A DNA stretch of 64,000 bases from Spirochaetaceae bacterium (lineage in GTDB: Bacteria; Spirochaetota; Leptospiria; Leptospirales; Leptonemataceae): assembly GCA_002729885.1 (NCBI GenBank), contig PBUB01000002.1, positions 611,745-675,744 of the forward strand, in the 5' to 3' direction. The notes under the pieces are model-generated. The model saw nothing but the letters and a program-made list of their open reading frames with translations, did no database searches and was not told where the DNA came from. Positions within the stretch are counted from its first letter, which is position 1, and each line of letters begins with the position of its first letter. The translations under genes were made by a program, and so were the position numbers. Below, in pieces: positions 1-8,329 of the stretch.

Positions 1-1
1 T

Positions 2-424
2 CTGGTTCGAATCTCGAATGTAGAAATTCAGAACCGAAACATCGCAGGGGTTTCGCTGCCGGAGCTGGATTCTATTGAGTTCCATGTGCGTGATTATTCC
101 TACTTTGCCGGCCGGGCCTGGGTATCAGAAGGGGTTCGCATAGTTAAGAAGCTGAACGAGATGAATGTTCGTATTCAGCTAACGGAGCGAACCGTAGAAA
201 TTCTGCATTATGCGCGTAAGAAGACCACGCAGAAAGTGAACCTGTATGAAAAGGTGCAGATTCCGGAGTACCGGGATGCATTGCGAAAGATCAAGGGATT
301 CCTGGAAGACCAGGAGAACCTTAGCCGGGCCGCGCAAAAGATTGTGAAGTCCAGACACGAAGCTCGTCAGCGCGAAGAGGACGAAGAAGCGGCACTGCGG
401 CAGCCCCGGGAGGAAGCTTCATGA
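2..424 (+). CDS. ntpD: V-type ATP synthase subunit D, C-terminal part (5' end outside window)
   Basis: Subunit D is the central-stalk rotor shaft of V/A-type ATPases, coupling the catalytic A3B3 head to the membrane ring. The reading frame is open from base 2, so only about 140 C-terminal residues are visible (family length about 200-210). The first residues contain the family signature NIAGVSLPELDS, followed by a long charged helix with heptad-like spacing, as expected for the antiparallel coiled coil, and an Arg/Glu-rich tail. A GTG at 86 lies inside the conserved region and is not the real start. The stop overlaps the start of subunit I (ATGA), so the two are translationally coupled. The family call is secure; whether the enzyme makes or hydrolyses ATP cannot be told from this piece. 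Confidence 0.9.
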   Translation: MVRISNVEIQNRNIAGVSLPELDSIEFHVRDYSYFAGRAWVSEGVRIVKKLNEMNVRIQLTERTVEILHYARKKTTQKVNLYEKVQIPEYRDALRKIKGFLEDQENLSRAAQKIVKSRHEARQREEDEEAALRQPREEAS

Positions 425-2397
425 TTCAAAAAATGAAGAAAGTCAATCTGTTCCTCCACTACTCGGAGAAGAAGAAGGTGTTGGGGCAATTGCAGCGTCT
501 GGGGGTGATCCACCTTAATACCGTGGCTCAGGTAGATACTCAGAAGTACAGTCACTTCAAGAAGGTGCAGGGACGTTATAAAGACATGGTTTCTGCCCTG
601 GAAGCTCTGGAAAAAAAAGCAGGATCCAGCCGTTCCGCCTCCCCGGAGCGACCTTCGGATAGTCCCGGTGAGCGCGCATCTGCAAGACAGAAGCTGAACT
701 ATCTGGAAGAGAGATTTGATGAGCGGCAGGCGCTGTTATCCGCTCTTGAAGAGATCAAGCAGACCCACAGGGAATTGTCGCTCTGGGGAGATTTCCCTCT
801 GGACCGTCTGCAGGAAATCCAGAAGCAGGGGCTGCGAATTCGTCTATTCATTGGATCGGATAAAGCATTTGATCAGTATGACTTTACCGGTCTGGACTCG
901 GATGACCGGGCCACATACTATGTTTCTGTCCTGAATCGAAGCGATGGAAAGGTCTACTTTGCACTTTTGGACTTTTCCGATGAAAAACTGGTGATTCCCT
1001 TCGAAGAGGTTTCCATCCCGGCTCGCGGACTGAATGAACTGAATCGAGAAATTCAACAGGTGCAACGCCGCCTGGACCGGGTGGAAACAGAAATCCTGAG
1101 TTGTGGTAGCTGGAAACAGGCACTGCACCGCGCCATGAACGTTCTGGAATCCAGAATGTCCTTTGAGGCAGCCAAGCATAGCCTGGAGCGAGACTCCAGG
1201 GACACTATCTTCTATATCACTGGTTTCTATCCAGAGTCCAGAGCTCATGAGGTGGAAGGCTTTTTAAAGGATCAGGAAATCGCATGTAGCCTGTCAGATC
1301 CTCAGCCAGGAGACCCGGTACCTGTAGCCCTGAGAAATGGCTTCTTCGCACGAATGTTTGAGCCTATTACAAAGCTATTTTCGCTTCCTGACTATATGGA
1401 GCTTGATCCCACTCCTTTTTTCGCTCCCTTCTTCGTAATCTTTTTTGGCATGTGCCTGGGGGACATAGGCTACGGTCTGGTAGTGGCTCTTCTGTCTGCA
1501 ATACTGCTTTTTGTGGTTCCCCGTCCATGGCGATTGCTGGTGGGCCTGGGGCTTGTTCTGGGTCTATCCACCACAGCCGCCGGCTTTCTGCTGAATACAT
1601 TCTTTGGCGAAAACATGTTTCAGGTACCCGGCTCCTCTGCCAGTATCGTAGGGGCCCCATCGGATCTTACTCTGTTTGCCAGTTACAGTTCGCAGGGTGC
1701 CCAGGTTTTTCCTGCCATGACTCTTTCGCTCCTTCTTGGAGTGGTGCAGCTACTTCTGGGCATGGTGCTTCAATCGGTGAATTCATTTCGCATGAATGGA
1801 CCAATGTTTGCAATCAAGCCTGCAGGAATGATTCTGGCTACAGCAGGTTCGCTGGTATTGGCCTGTCATACGAACTTTCTCAATCTGGGATTCAACAGTG
1901 AGTTTTCCATCGGTCCTCTTACCATAGGGGCCTGGTTGAATGCCATTCCATTTCTTGCCGGTCAGGTTCTGGCCATTGGAGGACTGGCTCTGTTCTTCCT
2001 GTTTAATAATCCAGATCGTAGCGTCTTTCTTCGACCTCTAACTGGACTCTGGGAATTCTATCAATTTGTAACTGGCTTTCTGGGGGATTTCCTGTCCTAC
2101 ATTCGTCTGTTCGCTCTTGGGCTGGCCAGTGGATTGCTGGGAAATGCATTCAATCAAATCGCTTTTATGATTCTACCTGGATATCCGGAAAGCACGAACT
2201 TCCTGAGTCCGCTTCTGGCTGTTTCCATAGTTATTCTTATTGTAGGGCATACTTTGAATCTGGGACTTTCGCTTCTGGGCTCCTTTGTTCATCCACTGCG
2301 TCTTACGTTTGTGGAATTCTACAAGAACCTGGATTTCAAAGGAGGCGGTGTTGCCTATGAACCATTCTTGCTCCGTCAGAGGGTAAAGGAGGATTGA
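421..2397 (+). CDS. ntpI: V-type ATP synthase subunit I
   Basis: Subunit I is the stator and ion-channel subunit (counterpart of eukaryotic subunit a). The 658 residues match the family length. Residues 1 to about 320 form a soluble, charged coiled-coil arm. From about residue 330 there are seven or so hydrophobic segments carrying the family motifs GMCLGDIGYG and SYIRLFALGLAS. Arg562 in the latter is the expected channel arginine facing the glutamate of the K ring. A further conserved stretch, HTLNLGLSLLGSFVHPLRL, ends the membrane domain. It overlaps the D stop by 4 bp, and its own TGA overlaps the ATG of a 36-codon ORF. Gene order D-I-K resembles the V-ATPase operons of Treponema and Borrelia. 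Confidence 0.95.
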   Translation: MIQKMKKVNLFLHYSEKKKVLGQLQRLGVIHLNTVAQVDTQKYSHFKKVQGRYKDMVSALEALEKKAGSSRSASPERPSDSPGERASARQKLNYLEERFDERQALLSALEEIKQTHRELSLWGDFPLDRLQEIQKQGLRIRLFIGSDKAFDQYDFTGLDSDDRATYYVSVLNRSDGKVYFALLDFSDEKLVIPFEEVSIPARGLNELNREIQQVQRRLDRVETEILSCGSWKQALHRAMNVLESRMSFEAAKHSLERDSRDTIFYITGFYPESRAHEVEGFLKDQEIACSLSDPQPGDPVPVALRNGFFARMFEPITKLFSLPDYMELDPTPFFAPFFVIFFGMCLGDIGYGLVVALLSAILLFVVPRPWRLLVGLGLVLGLSTTAAGFLLNTFFGENMFQVPGSSASIVGAPSDLTLFASYSSQGAQVFPAMTLSLLLGVVQLLLGMVLQSVNSFRMNGPMFAIKPAGMILATAGSLVLACHTNFLNLGFNSEFSIGPLTIGAWLNAIPFLAGQVLAIGGLALFFLFNNPDRSVFLRPLTGLWEFYQFVTGFLGDFLSYIRLFALGLASGLLGNAFNQIAFMILPGYPESTNFLSPLLAVSIVILIVGHTLNLGLSLLGSFVHPLRLTFVEFYKNLDFKGGGVAYEPFLLRQRVKED

Positions 2398-2507
2398 TGG
2401 TTCGCTCATCACTAAGGATTAATGGACGATGGGAAAGTGTTCAGGATCCGGGATTTCGCGAACGGAATCAGCGGCAAATACGGGACCTGAGCGTTCACAA
2501 GGACTGA
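2397..2507 (+). CDS. Small ORF of 36 codons between V-ATPase subunits I and K
   Basis: The ATG overlaps the subunit I stop (TGATG) and is preceded by a perfect AAGGAGG ribosome-binding site a few bases upstream, so translation is likely. The predicted peptide begins MVRSSLRING and ends LSVHKD; it is basic and polar, with no membrane segment or known motif. It could be a small accessory peptide, a leader that sets the subunit I to K ratio, or a decayed remnant of a larger gene. I recognise no family. Confidence 0.5.
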   Translation: MVRSSLRINGRWESVQDPGFRERNQRQIRDLSVHKD

Positions 2508-2566
2508 ATATGGCAAGGCTTGCATGAGGTGAGCCCGCCTGAAGGCGAATAGCTGAAGGGCATATA

Positions 2567-3068
<502 letters not shown>

Positions 3069-3141
3069 TATCTCGCGGCATTGCTACAGATTACTGGTAG
3101 GATCTCCTGGATGATCTGATTTCTTCCAGCTCCATCATCTG

Positions 3142-3164
3142 AGGCAGCAATTCGTTAGCTGCCT
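3142..3164 (+). terminator. Candidate terminator after the V-ATPase operon
   Basis: Perfect 7-bp inverted repeat AGGCAGC / GCTGCCT with a 9-base loop, followed by a short T-rich stretch, 74 bp after the subunit K stop. Confidence 0.5.
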
Positions 3165-3247
3165 TAGATTTAGGGAGCCGCATTACATTCGGGACACTAC
3201 CCCTTCTTTTGGGCCAACCTGAAGCCGAAAATGAAATGGGGTGTATC

Positions 3248-3886
3248 ATGTCCCTGGAAGAGTTTTGTTTACATGCGGCCAATGCTATCGTGCTTCTGGC
3301 CTTCCTGTTTAAGGATATCCTCTGGCTGAGGTTGATCATGGTGCTTTCCAGCCTGTTCATGATTGGCTATGGTCGGATTAGCGGACAACCTTTACTGGCC
3401 GGATGGGAATTGCTCTTTCTTGCCATCAACGGTTATCACATCGTCCTTCTTTTTCGAGAAAGGCAACCATTGAAGCTTCAGGGGAAGCTCGCCGAAATCC
3501 ACAAACTGGTATTCAACGAGTTTTCGGAGCGGGATTTTCTCAAGCTCTGGAACTCCGGTATGGATCGGGAATACGACGGAACAGTAATTGTTCGTCAAAG
3601 GGAAACTCCCGATGATCTACTTTTTATCGTGGATGGAGAAGCGGTGGTCAAGCGAGGCCGTAAGACTCTGGTTCGGCTGGACTCCTTCAACTTTATTGCA
3701 GAAATGAGCTTTCTAACCGGAGAGCCTGCCACAGCAACAGTGAAAGCCAGTGGCCGGGTTCGGGTTCATTGCTGGTCTCAGACCGCGCTGCATGATCTGG
3801 AGGCAGTGGACCCATCGCTTATGGCTCGAATTCGAAGTATTCTGGGTAAAGACCTGACCAAGAAGCTTGCAGAGCGTCTGGCTTAG
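3248..3886 (+). CDS. Popeye-like membrane protein with cyclic-nucleotide-binding-type domain
   Basis: About 212 residues. The N-terminal 75 residues hold three hydrophobic segments; the rest has the beta-roll pattern of a cyclic-nucleotide-binding domain (DDLLFIVDGEAVVKRG, then FNFIAEMSFLTGEP). The arrangement, and the closing segment MARIRSILGKDLTKKLAERL, resemble eukaryotic POPDC proteins, which bind cAMP in a divergent pocket at the membrane. The canonical phosphate-binding RxA arginine is not obvious; EPATATV replaces the usual R(T/A)A, also typical of Popeye proteins. ATG 3248 is chosen because GGGG lies 7 bases upstream; an in-frame TTG at 3209 and ATG at 3236 have weaker sites. A cyclase and a second CNB protein lie within 5 kb, so it may be a cAMP receptor; ligand is inferred. 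Confidence 0.75.
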   Translation: MSLEEFCLHAANAIVLLAFLFKDILWLRLIMVLSSLFMIGYGRISGQPLLAGWELLFLAINGYHIVLLFRERQPLKLQGKLAEIHKLVFNEFSERDFLKLWNSGMDREYDGTVIVRQRETPDDLLFIVDGEAVVKRGRKTLVRLDSFNFIAEMSFLTGEPATATVKASGRVRVHCWSQTALHDLEAVDPSLMARIRSILGKDLTKKLAERLA

Positions 3887-3963
3887 TCTGGGTTTTCCCC
3901 TTTCGGGGATCTGATTGTTCTCTTTCGCTAACGAAACTTAGCTTCCGCTATACCACAAATACC

Positions 3964-4053
3964 ATCGGTATTACGATGTTACGATACCACTATATTGCAG
4001 TAATCGTCGATATCACGATACTACTATGCTGCGATACTTATCGGTATTACGAT
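3964..4053. repeat. Dense CGAT/ATCG dyad cluster
   Basis: In 90 bp there are nine copies of CGAT or ATCG. The 14-mer ATCGGTATTACGAT occurs at 3964 and 4040, and a related unit ACGATAC(C/T)ACTAT at 3981 and 4015. At 4003-4019 a partial palindrome reads ATCGT-N7-ACGAT. The cluster lies between convergent genes and is not coding. It could be a multi-site protein-binding array or a decayed tandem repeat. Confidence 0.55.
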
Positions 4054-4080
4054 TCTATGAAAGGCATAAATACATGCGGG

Positions 4081-4122
4081 TTCGCCAGCGCCGGAAATTC
4101 CCGGGAGTTAAGAGCTGGCGAA
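4081..4122. terminator. Inverted repeat between convergent genes
   Basis: Perfect 9-bp inverted repeat TTCGCCAGC / GCTGGCGAA with a 24-base loop that can itself fold. It lies downstream of both the Popeye-like gene (+) and the double-CNB gene (-), so it may act as a bidirectional terminator. There is no T-run, so confidence is modest. Confidence 0.35.
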
Positions 4123-4162
4123 TTCAATGGTCTCGAAAGATTTGCCGCAGGTTGGCTAGATT

Positions 4163-5053
4163 CTAGAGCTCGGGATCCTGGATATTGGCTTCCATTTTAT
4201 TGATACGACCATCTTCTACGTTTTCGATCCCTTTCTTTCGCATGTACTCATCCAGGATGGTACTGTAAGCAACAAAAGTTCGAAAGATGCTGAAAATCAG
4301 ATTCGCATCGGACTGGATTACTCGAGAAAACAAATTCTTATCAAATGCACAAATGGCCGTATGCTCTCCTGCAACCACGGCGGCATACGGTCGGCGAGAC
4401 ATACCTGTAAGGGTGGACATGCCAAAGAAATCTCCTGCATACAGGGGATAGAAGCTCGTCTCCTGGCTTCGAAAAGCATGCATTAGTTGCACTTCGCCTT
4501 TCAGTACCATGAACATTTCGCCCGTATCCCGATCTCCTTCTCCATAGATCTTTTTTCCTTTGTAGTGAACCGTACTGCGCAGACTATGAAGCATCTCTGC
4601 GATTTGCATGTTTTTCTGTCGATTTTCTATGACGATGGGTTTCAGTGGATGGCTTTCCAGATCGACTGTAAAGGGTTCCTGAACCATCTGCAACTTCAGT
4701 TCGATTCGTGCAAGACGCTGAATGGTGATGCCGATCATCTTCAGGGCGAATTTCATATTCTGCCCTGCTTCCTGAAGAAAGCTCTCCGCTGTGATTCGGG
4801 CCATCCGCACGGTTCCGGAAGCAGCGAGCACGGTGGCTGTTCTGGGATAATCCATCAGAATTCCCACTTCTCCAAAAAACTGTCCTTCGCCCAGGCTGTC
4901 GATCTGCCTGGGTTTTCCATCCGTAGTTTTGAATACGTTCACCCGGCCGGCCAGAATGAAGTAAAGCGATCCATCGGCTTTGTCTCCTTCTTCGTAGATG
5001 ACCGAGCCCTGCTTGAATTCCATGACCCGAATGTTTTTTAAGATATGAAGCAT
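4163..5053 (-). CDS. Protein with two cyclic-nucleotide-binding domains
   Basis: About 296 soluble residues with two cNMP-binding beta-rolls. Domain 1 (about 15-130) shows GSVIYEEGD, LYFILAGRVNVF and the phosphate-cassette-like FFGEVGILMDYPRTATV, with Gly-Glu and Arg-Thr-Ala in canonical positions, so it should bind cAMP or cGMP. Domain 2 (about 150-270) keeps KKIYGEGD and MFMVLKGEV, but its cassette reads FFGMSTLTGMSRRPYAAV, where Met replaces the conserved Glu; binding may be altered. There is no DNA-binding or enzyme domain, so it looks like a regulatory or scaffold effector. ATG 5053 has GGAAA upstream. A promoter-like TTGACA further upstream overlaps the neighbouring gene's stop. The cyclase at 6916-8265 may supply its ligand (inferred). 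Confidence 0.85.
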   Translation of the reverse strand: MLHILKNIRVMEFKQGSVIYEEGDKADGSLYFILAGRVNVFKTTDGKPRQIDSLGEGQFFGEVGILMDYPRTATVLAASGTVRMARITAESFLQEAGQNMKFALKMIGITIQRLARIELKLQMVQEPFTVDLESHPLKPIVIENRQKNMQIAEMLHSLRSTVHYKGKKIYGEGDRDTGEMFMVLKGEVQLMHAFRSQETSFYPLYAGDFFGMSTLTGMSRRPYAAVVAGEHTAICAFDKNLFSRVIQSDANLIFSIFRTFVAYSTILDEYMRKKGIENVEDGRINKMEANIQDPEL

Positions 5054-5069
5054 TCTTGTTTCCGAGCCC

Positions 5070-5098
5070 GATGTAAACGAATCACAAGAATATGTCAA
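5070..5098 (-). promoter_or_regulatory. Candidate sigma-70 promoter for the double-CNB gene
   Basis: Consensus TTGACA at 5098-5093, a 17-bp spacer, then TACATC, a weak -10. It sits 17 bases upstream of the ATG at 5053, and the -35 overlaps the TGA stop of the upstream membrane-protein gene. Confidence 0.4.
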
Positions 5099-5850
5099 CT
5101 TGCTTCTTTATGGAATATGGCTTCTATGAAGCCAGACAGAAAGCACAGCGCTACACAGAGTCCCATGAGCTCATTTACAACAGAGCGATGAAACATTCCT
5201 ATAACCAGAAAGACCAGAGCGAATAAGGCAAAAGCTATAGAAGCCTGCCTTGCAATATAAGAAACCTTGCTAACCGGTTTTTCTCCTCGAATCCCCCACA
5301 GGAAGGCCAGAGGAATTGCGGCCCATTTAATATGAGTGAATGGTATGAGCAAATGTAGCCAGTTTTCAATGATTGCAGGACCATTCTTCTCTGTGGACCA
5401 GGCCAGACAATAGCGCAGAGCCTCGGTGATCCCCAGAAGTGCAATGTTTTCCAGCAAGTCGAATACCATGGCGATTAGGGCAAATACCCAGACCACCGCC
5501 AGTTTCTTGCGATCTCGTCCAAAACGCAGACTGCCCAGAAAAACAATAAATGCGGTATAGGCAAGGATGTAGCCGGAGTCCAGGTGATTGATGGTATCCA
5601 GTCCGCTTATAATGTAGGAGGCTTCTGAGGTGAAAGCTTCGCAGCTGGCTACAGCAGAAGAGGCGGACCGCTCAATCTGGATAGCAAACATGGAATACAC
5701 TTCTTCCGGAGTTCGCAGAAATTCAAATGCCATGATCGGAGTGGAAAAACCATCCGGCATTCCGGTGACATTTTGAGGCCCTACAAGAGCCATCATTATG
5801 GTAATTGCAAGTAGAGCAATGCCAGCCAGTATCGTAAGCTTTTTTGACAT
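5095..5850 (-). CDS. Integral membrane protein of unknown function
   Basis: About 251 residues. ATG 5850 is preceded by GGGGAGG, a strong ribosome-binding site, which settles it over an in-frame ATG at 5874. A first hydrophobic segment (about 4-24) is followed by an extracytoplasmic stretch of about 70 residues, then about five more membrane segments, with a charged break GRDRKK between the second and third. No catalytic motif or family is recognised. It lies between the cyclase and the CNB genes on the same strand and could be a membrane partner of the cAMP module, which is only a positional inference. A perfect 13-bp inverted repeat sits just upstream of the ribosome-binding site. Confidence 0.7.
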   Translation of the reverse strand: MSKKLTILAGIALLAITIMMALVGPQNVTGMPDGFSTPIMAFEFLRTPEEVYSMFAIQIERSASSAVASCEAFTSEASYIISGLDTINHLDSGYILAYTAFIVFLGSLRFGRDRKKLAVVWVFALIAMVFDLLENIALLGITEALRYCLAWSTEKNGPAIIENWLHLLIPFTHIKWAAIPLAFLWGIRGEKPVSKVSYIARQASIAFALFALVFLVIGMFHRSVVNELMGLCVALCFLSGFIEAIFHKEAS

Positions 5851-5875
5851 GATTTTGCCTCCCCTGGAGTCCATG

Positions 5876-5911
5876 GCTGCATTTCAAATAACGGGAATTT
5901 TGAAATGCAGC
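5876..5911. promoter_or_regulatory. Perfect 13-bp inverted repeat upstream of the membrane-protein gene
   Basis: GCTGCATTTCAAA (5876-5888) pairs with TTTGAAATGCAGC (5899-5911) around a 10-base loop. It lies 26 bases upstream of the ATG at 5850 on the minus strand, just before the ribosome-binding site. It could be an operator, or an RNA hairpin ending upstream transcripts; there is no T-run directly after it. Confidence 0.5.
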
Positions 5912-6040
5912 TATGCCTTATTCGATTGAAGTTATCCGTTCCCTGGATTCAGGAACAATCTGTGTCGGGGCTGCCCGCAGGCAATGATTTCTATCGTCCG
6001 AATTCGGTTTCGCAGAAAGTAGAACCGGAGTCGCGTGTCT

Positions 6041-6832
6041 TCATAATTGAAGGTACGCAGAATCGTAGGTTTGCATCAGTTTCATCAAGCCACGGAAGAA
6101 GGCTTTATCGGTTCCATCCAGGCTACGACGTATCCAGAAGTATGCTGCGGTCTTAACTACGTTGCCATCATATCCACCAGCAAAGCCGCGATCCACGAAA
6201 TATTCGAAACCGCCATCCGGATTCTCTGCAAAGCCCGGGTTCATAAAATAGAAATACTTCTCATAGTATAGGCGTTCCACTTTCCCCTGGCTTTTGATTT
6301 TGTAGGCCAGGATATTACCTTCCTGACGTAGAAGTTCCGGATTCTTTTGAAATTTTCGGTAGGTAACGTACATGATTCTTGCCAGGGAAGCTACATACTG
6401 GTCATAAATGATCTGTGTTGCCTTTCTGAAATCTTCGCTTTCGGAACCTGGAACTCCATATTCTACCAGCATTTCCACGAATTCAGGATTGTAATGACCA
6501 AAAGAGCCAGTGTTATCTAGATCCAGATTCTCTGCATGGGGGCCATCCAAAAAGATCGCCACGGGAACAATGGAGCGCGCCTTTTCGTAGCTTATTACTT
6601 CATTGATGTGACAGTAAAACGAGCGCATACCACCGTCAGGAAAATAAACAGAACCTTCAGGACAGCCATTAACTGACTCCGGCAACTGTAACATTGCTTT
6701 GCGCGAAAGAGCTGCGACCTGCGAACCTGTTACATCTGCAATGGAGCTTATGAGCTGACAATGTCCGGCAAGAAGGGTTGCCAGAAAAGCAAAGCTGGTA
6801 AGAATTGAGCGAATTACTTTCTTCGTATCCAT
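6041..6832 (-). CDS. Secreted protein of unknown function
   Basis: 263 residues. ATG 6832 has AAGG seven bases upstream and opens a signal peptide: KK, then a hydrophobic stretch SILTSFAFLATLLAG followed by HCQL. The Cys in this context could be a spirochaetal lipidation site, though the lipobox is poor. The mature protein is soluble, rich in Tyr and Phe toward the C-terminus, and has one further Cys pair region (NGCPEGS and SFYCHIN) that could form a disulphide. I recognise no domain. It lies just downstream of the cyclase gene on the same strand, with an 83-bp gap. Confidence 0.7.
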   Translation of the reverse strand: MDTKKVIRSILTSFAFLATLLAGHCQLISSIADVTGSQVAALSRKAMLQLPESVNGCPEGSVYFPDGGMRSFYCHINEVISYEKARSIVPVAIFLDGPHAENLDLDNTGSFGHYNPEFVEMLVEYGVPGSESEDFRKATQIIYDQYVASLARIMYVTYRKFQKNPELLRQEGNILAYKIKSQGKVERLYYEKYFYFMNPGFAENPDGGFEYFVDRGFAGGYDGNVVKTAAYFWIRRSLDGTDKAFFRGLMKLMQTYDSAYLQL

Positions 6833-6915
6833 AATTGGCCTTAGAGTTGCGGAAGCGGAGAATGCGTCGAGCAACTTACGAATTGAGATTCCAGGGGGAA
6901 ATGCGGAGTAATGAA

Positions 6916-8265
6916 TCAGGGGCCTTTTAATCTGTATACCTGTACAGGATCCCGGCGCCCCTTGACCTGCATGGGATCCAGAGCCTGGAAATCCAGACGT
7001 TCTCTGCTGGCCGCATGGATGGCCCGATCCTGGCTTTCCGGGGCTGGCTTGAAGCCCAGATCCTGCATTAAATAGTAGGAAGCGGCATCGCAGTAGACTC
7101 CGTCGGAAGCCTGCATCAGACGGGCCGCAAGATTCACAACGTTACCATGCATGGTATACTCGCTCCGAATGTCATTGCCCATGGGGCCGCAGAAAACTAG
7201 TCCTGTGGCCACTCCCGTTGTGGCCCTGTGTCCCAGCTCGCTCAGTTCTCGAACAATGTCTCTGGCTGCATACATGGCGCGCAACGGATCATCCCCATGA
7301 AACAGAGGAGGCAGGCCAAAGGCCGCCAGAATTACCGATCCTTTATCTTCGATTCCAAATCGGTTAATGCTTCCTTCGTATCTGTAGAGACATCCCTGCA
7401 CAATTTGCAAAATCCTGTGAAGTCTCTCCAGGGGAAAGCTCAGTGACCAGTCCTCAATGTTTATGAATAGAACAGAGACAATTCTTTCTGCGAACTGTTC
7501 TTCCAGGGAGGTGGGCTTTTCATCTGTGCCCACAATGGTTACGATGGATCTGGGAATATAGCAACGAAGGGCTTCTTCCGCTCTTTCTTCAATGGCATGG
7601 ATACGGCTGGTTTCTCGAACACTGCCCAGACTGGGACTGGCATGTTTGAGCTTGAAGACTTTAGAGCTGATCTTTTCTCCAAAGCCTCCCTTTTCCAGTA
7701 GCTGCCAGGCTCTGGGGTGAATCACCACGGTTCCCGGTTCTGCTTCCTTTTCGGCCAGGGCTGTCTGGCGAACAGTATCACCGGCCACGAGAATTTCCCA
7801 TCGATCGAACAATCCGCCCAGACTCAAAGCCGTCATGGGGCCGGCCCCGATTCCGATTCTCAGAGAAACTTCAATATCCCGGGCAATGGGAAAGTTGCTA
7901 AGCTCCTTCTGGATGGCCAGGGCGCATTGCACAGTTTTTCTGGTCTTTTCTTTGAGGTCCTCTGGATTGTCCGCTTTCCAGACCGCAAATACAGCATCCC
8001 CGGCAAACTTGAAGATATCTCCTCCAAACTCATCGATCATTTCGATCTGACGGCCCAGGTACTTGTTGATGACTCCAGCAAGTTCCAGCAAACCGGTGCT
8101 GGACTGGCTCATAATCTTTTCGGTAACGATGGTAAACTGAGCAATATCAGCAAACAGCGCAGCGGCCTGAAAATTCTCGGAATAGGGCTTCTGTGGAGGG
8201 GCCGGATTGGTGGCTAGCCTGTTTAAAACAAAGGCCGGCACATACTTTTTATAGAGAGCAAGCAT
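6916..8265 (-). CDS. Soluble adenylyl cyclase-like protein with twin class III catalytic domains
   Basis: 449 residues with two nucleotide-cyclase homology domains, C1 (about 30-200) and C2 (about 255-440), and none of the ATPase or TPR regions usual downstream. C1 holds the metal aspartates Asp40 (FADIAQFT) and Asp90 and the substrate lysine Lys86 (KFAGD). C2 holds Thr371 (SEYT), Asn378 and Arg382 (VNLAAR). These match Asp47, Asp99, Lys95, Thr405, Asn412 and Arg416 of human soluble adenylyl cyclase with the same local spacings, so C1/C2 should form one active site making cAMP from ATP. C2 also has the sAC-type DKGSVILAAFGLP. The bicarbonate-pocket arginine of human sAC does not seem conserved. 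AAGGGG lies almost against the ATG, an unusually short spacing. CNB effectors lie 2-5 kb away. Confidence 0.9.
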   Translation of the reverse strand: MLALYKKYVPAFVLNRLATNPAPPQKPYSENFQAAALFADIAQFTIVTEKIMSQSSTGLLELAGVINKYLGRQIEMIDEFGGDIFKFAGDAVFAVWKADNPEDLKEKTRKTVQCALAIQKELSNFPIARDIEVSLRIGIGAGPMTALSLGGLFDRWEILVAGDTVRQTALAEKEAEPGTVVIHPRAWQLLEKGGFGEKISSKVFKLKHASPSLGSVRETSRIHAIEERAEEALRCYIPRSIVTIVGTDEKPTSLEEQFAERIVSVLFINIEDWSLSFPLERLHRILQIVQGCLYRYEGSINRFGIEDKGSVILAAFGLPPLFHGDDPLRAMYAARDIVRELSELGHRATTGVATGLVFCGPMGNDIRSEYTMHGNVVNLAARLMQASDGVYCDAASYYLMQDLGFKPAPESQDRAIHAASRERLDFQALDPMQVKGRRDPVQVYRLKGP

Positions 8266-8329
8266 TCCCCTTTAGCGATGATCACACATTCTCAATACGC
8301 TGGCGTCCAGTTTTTTTGAGGAGTCAGCC

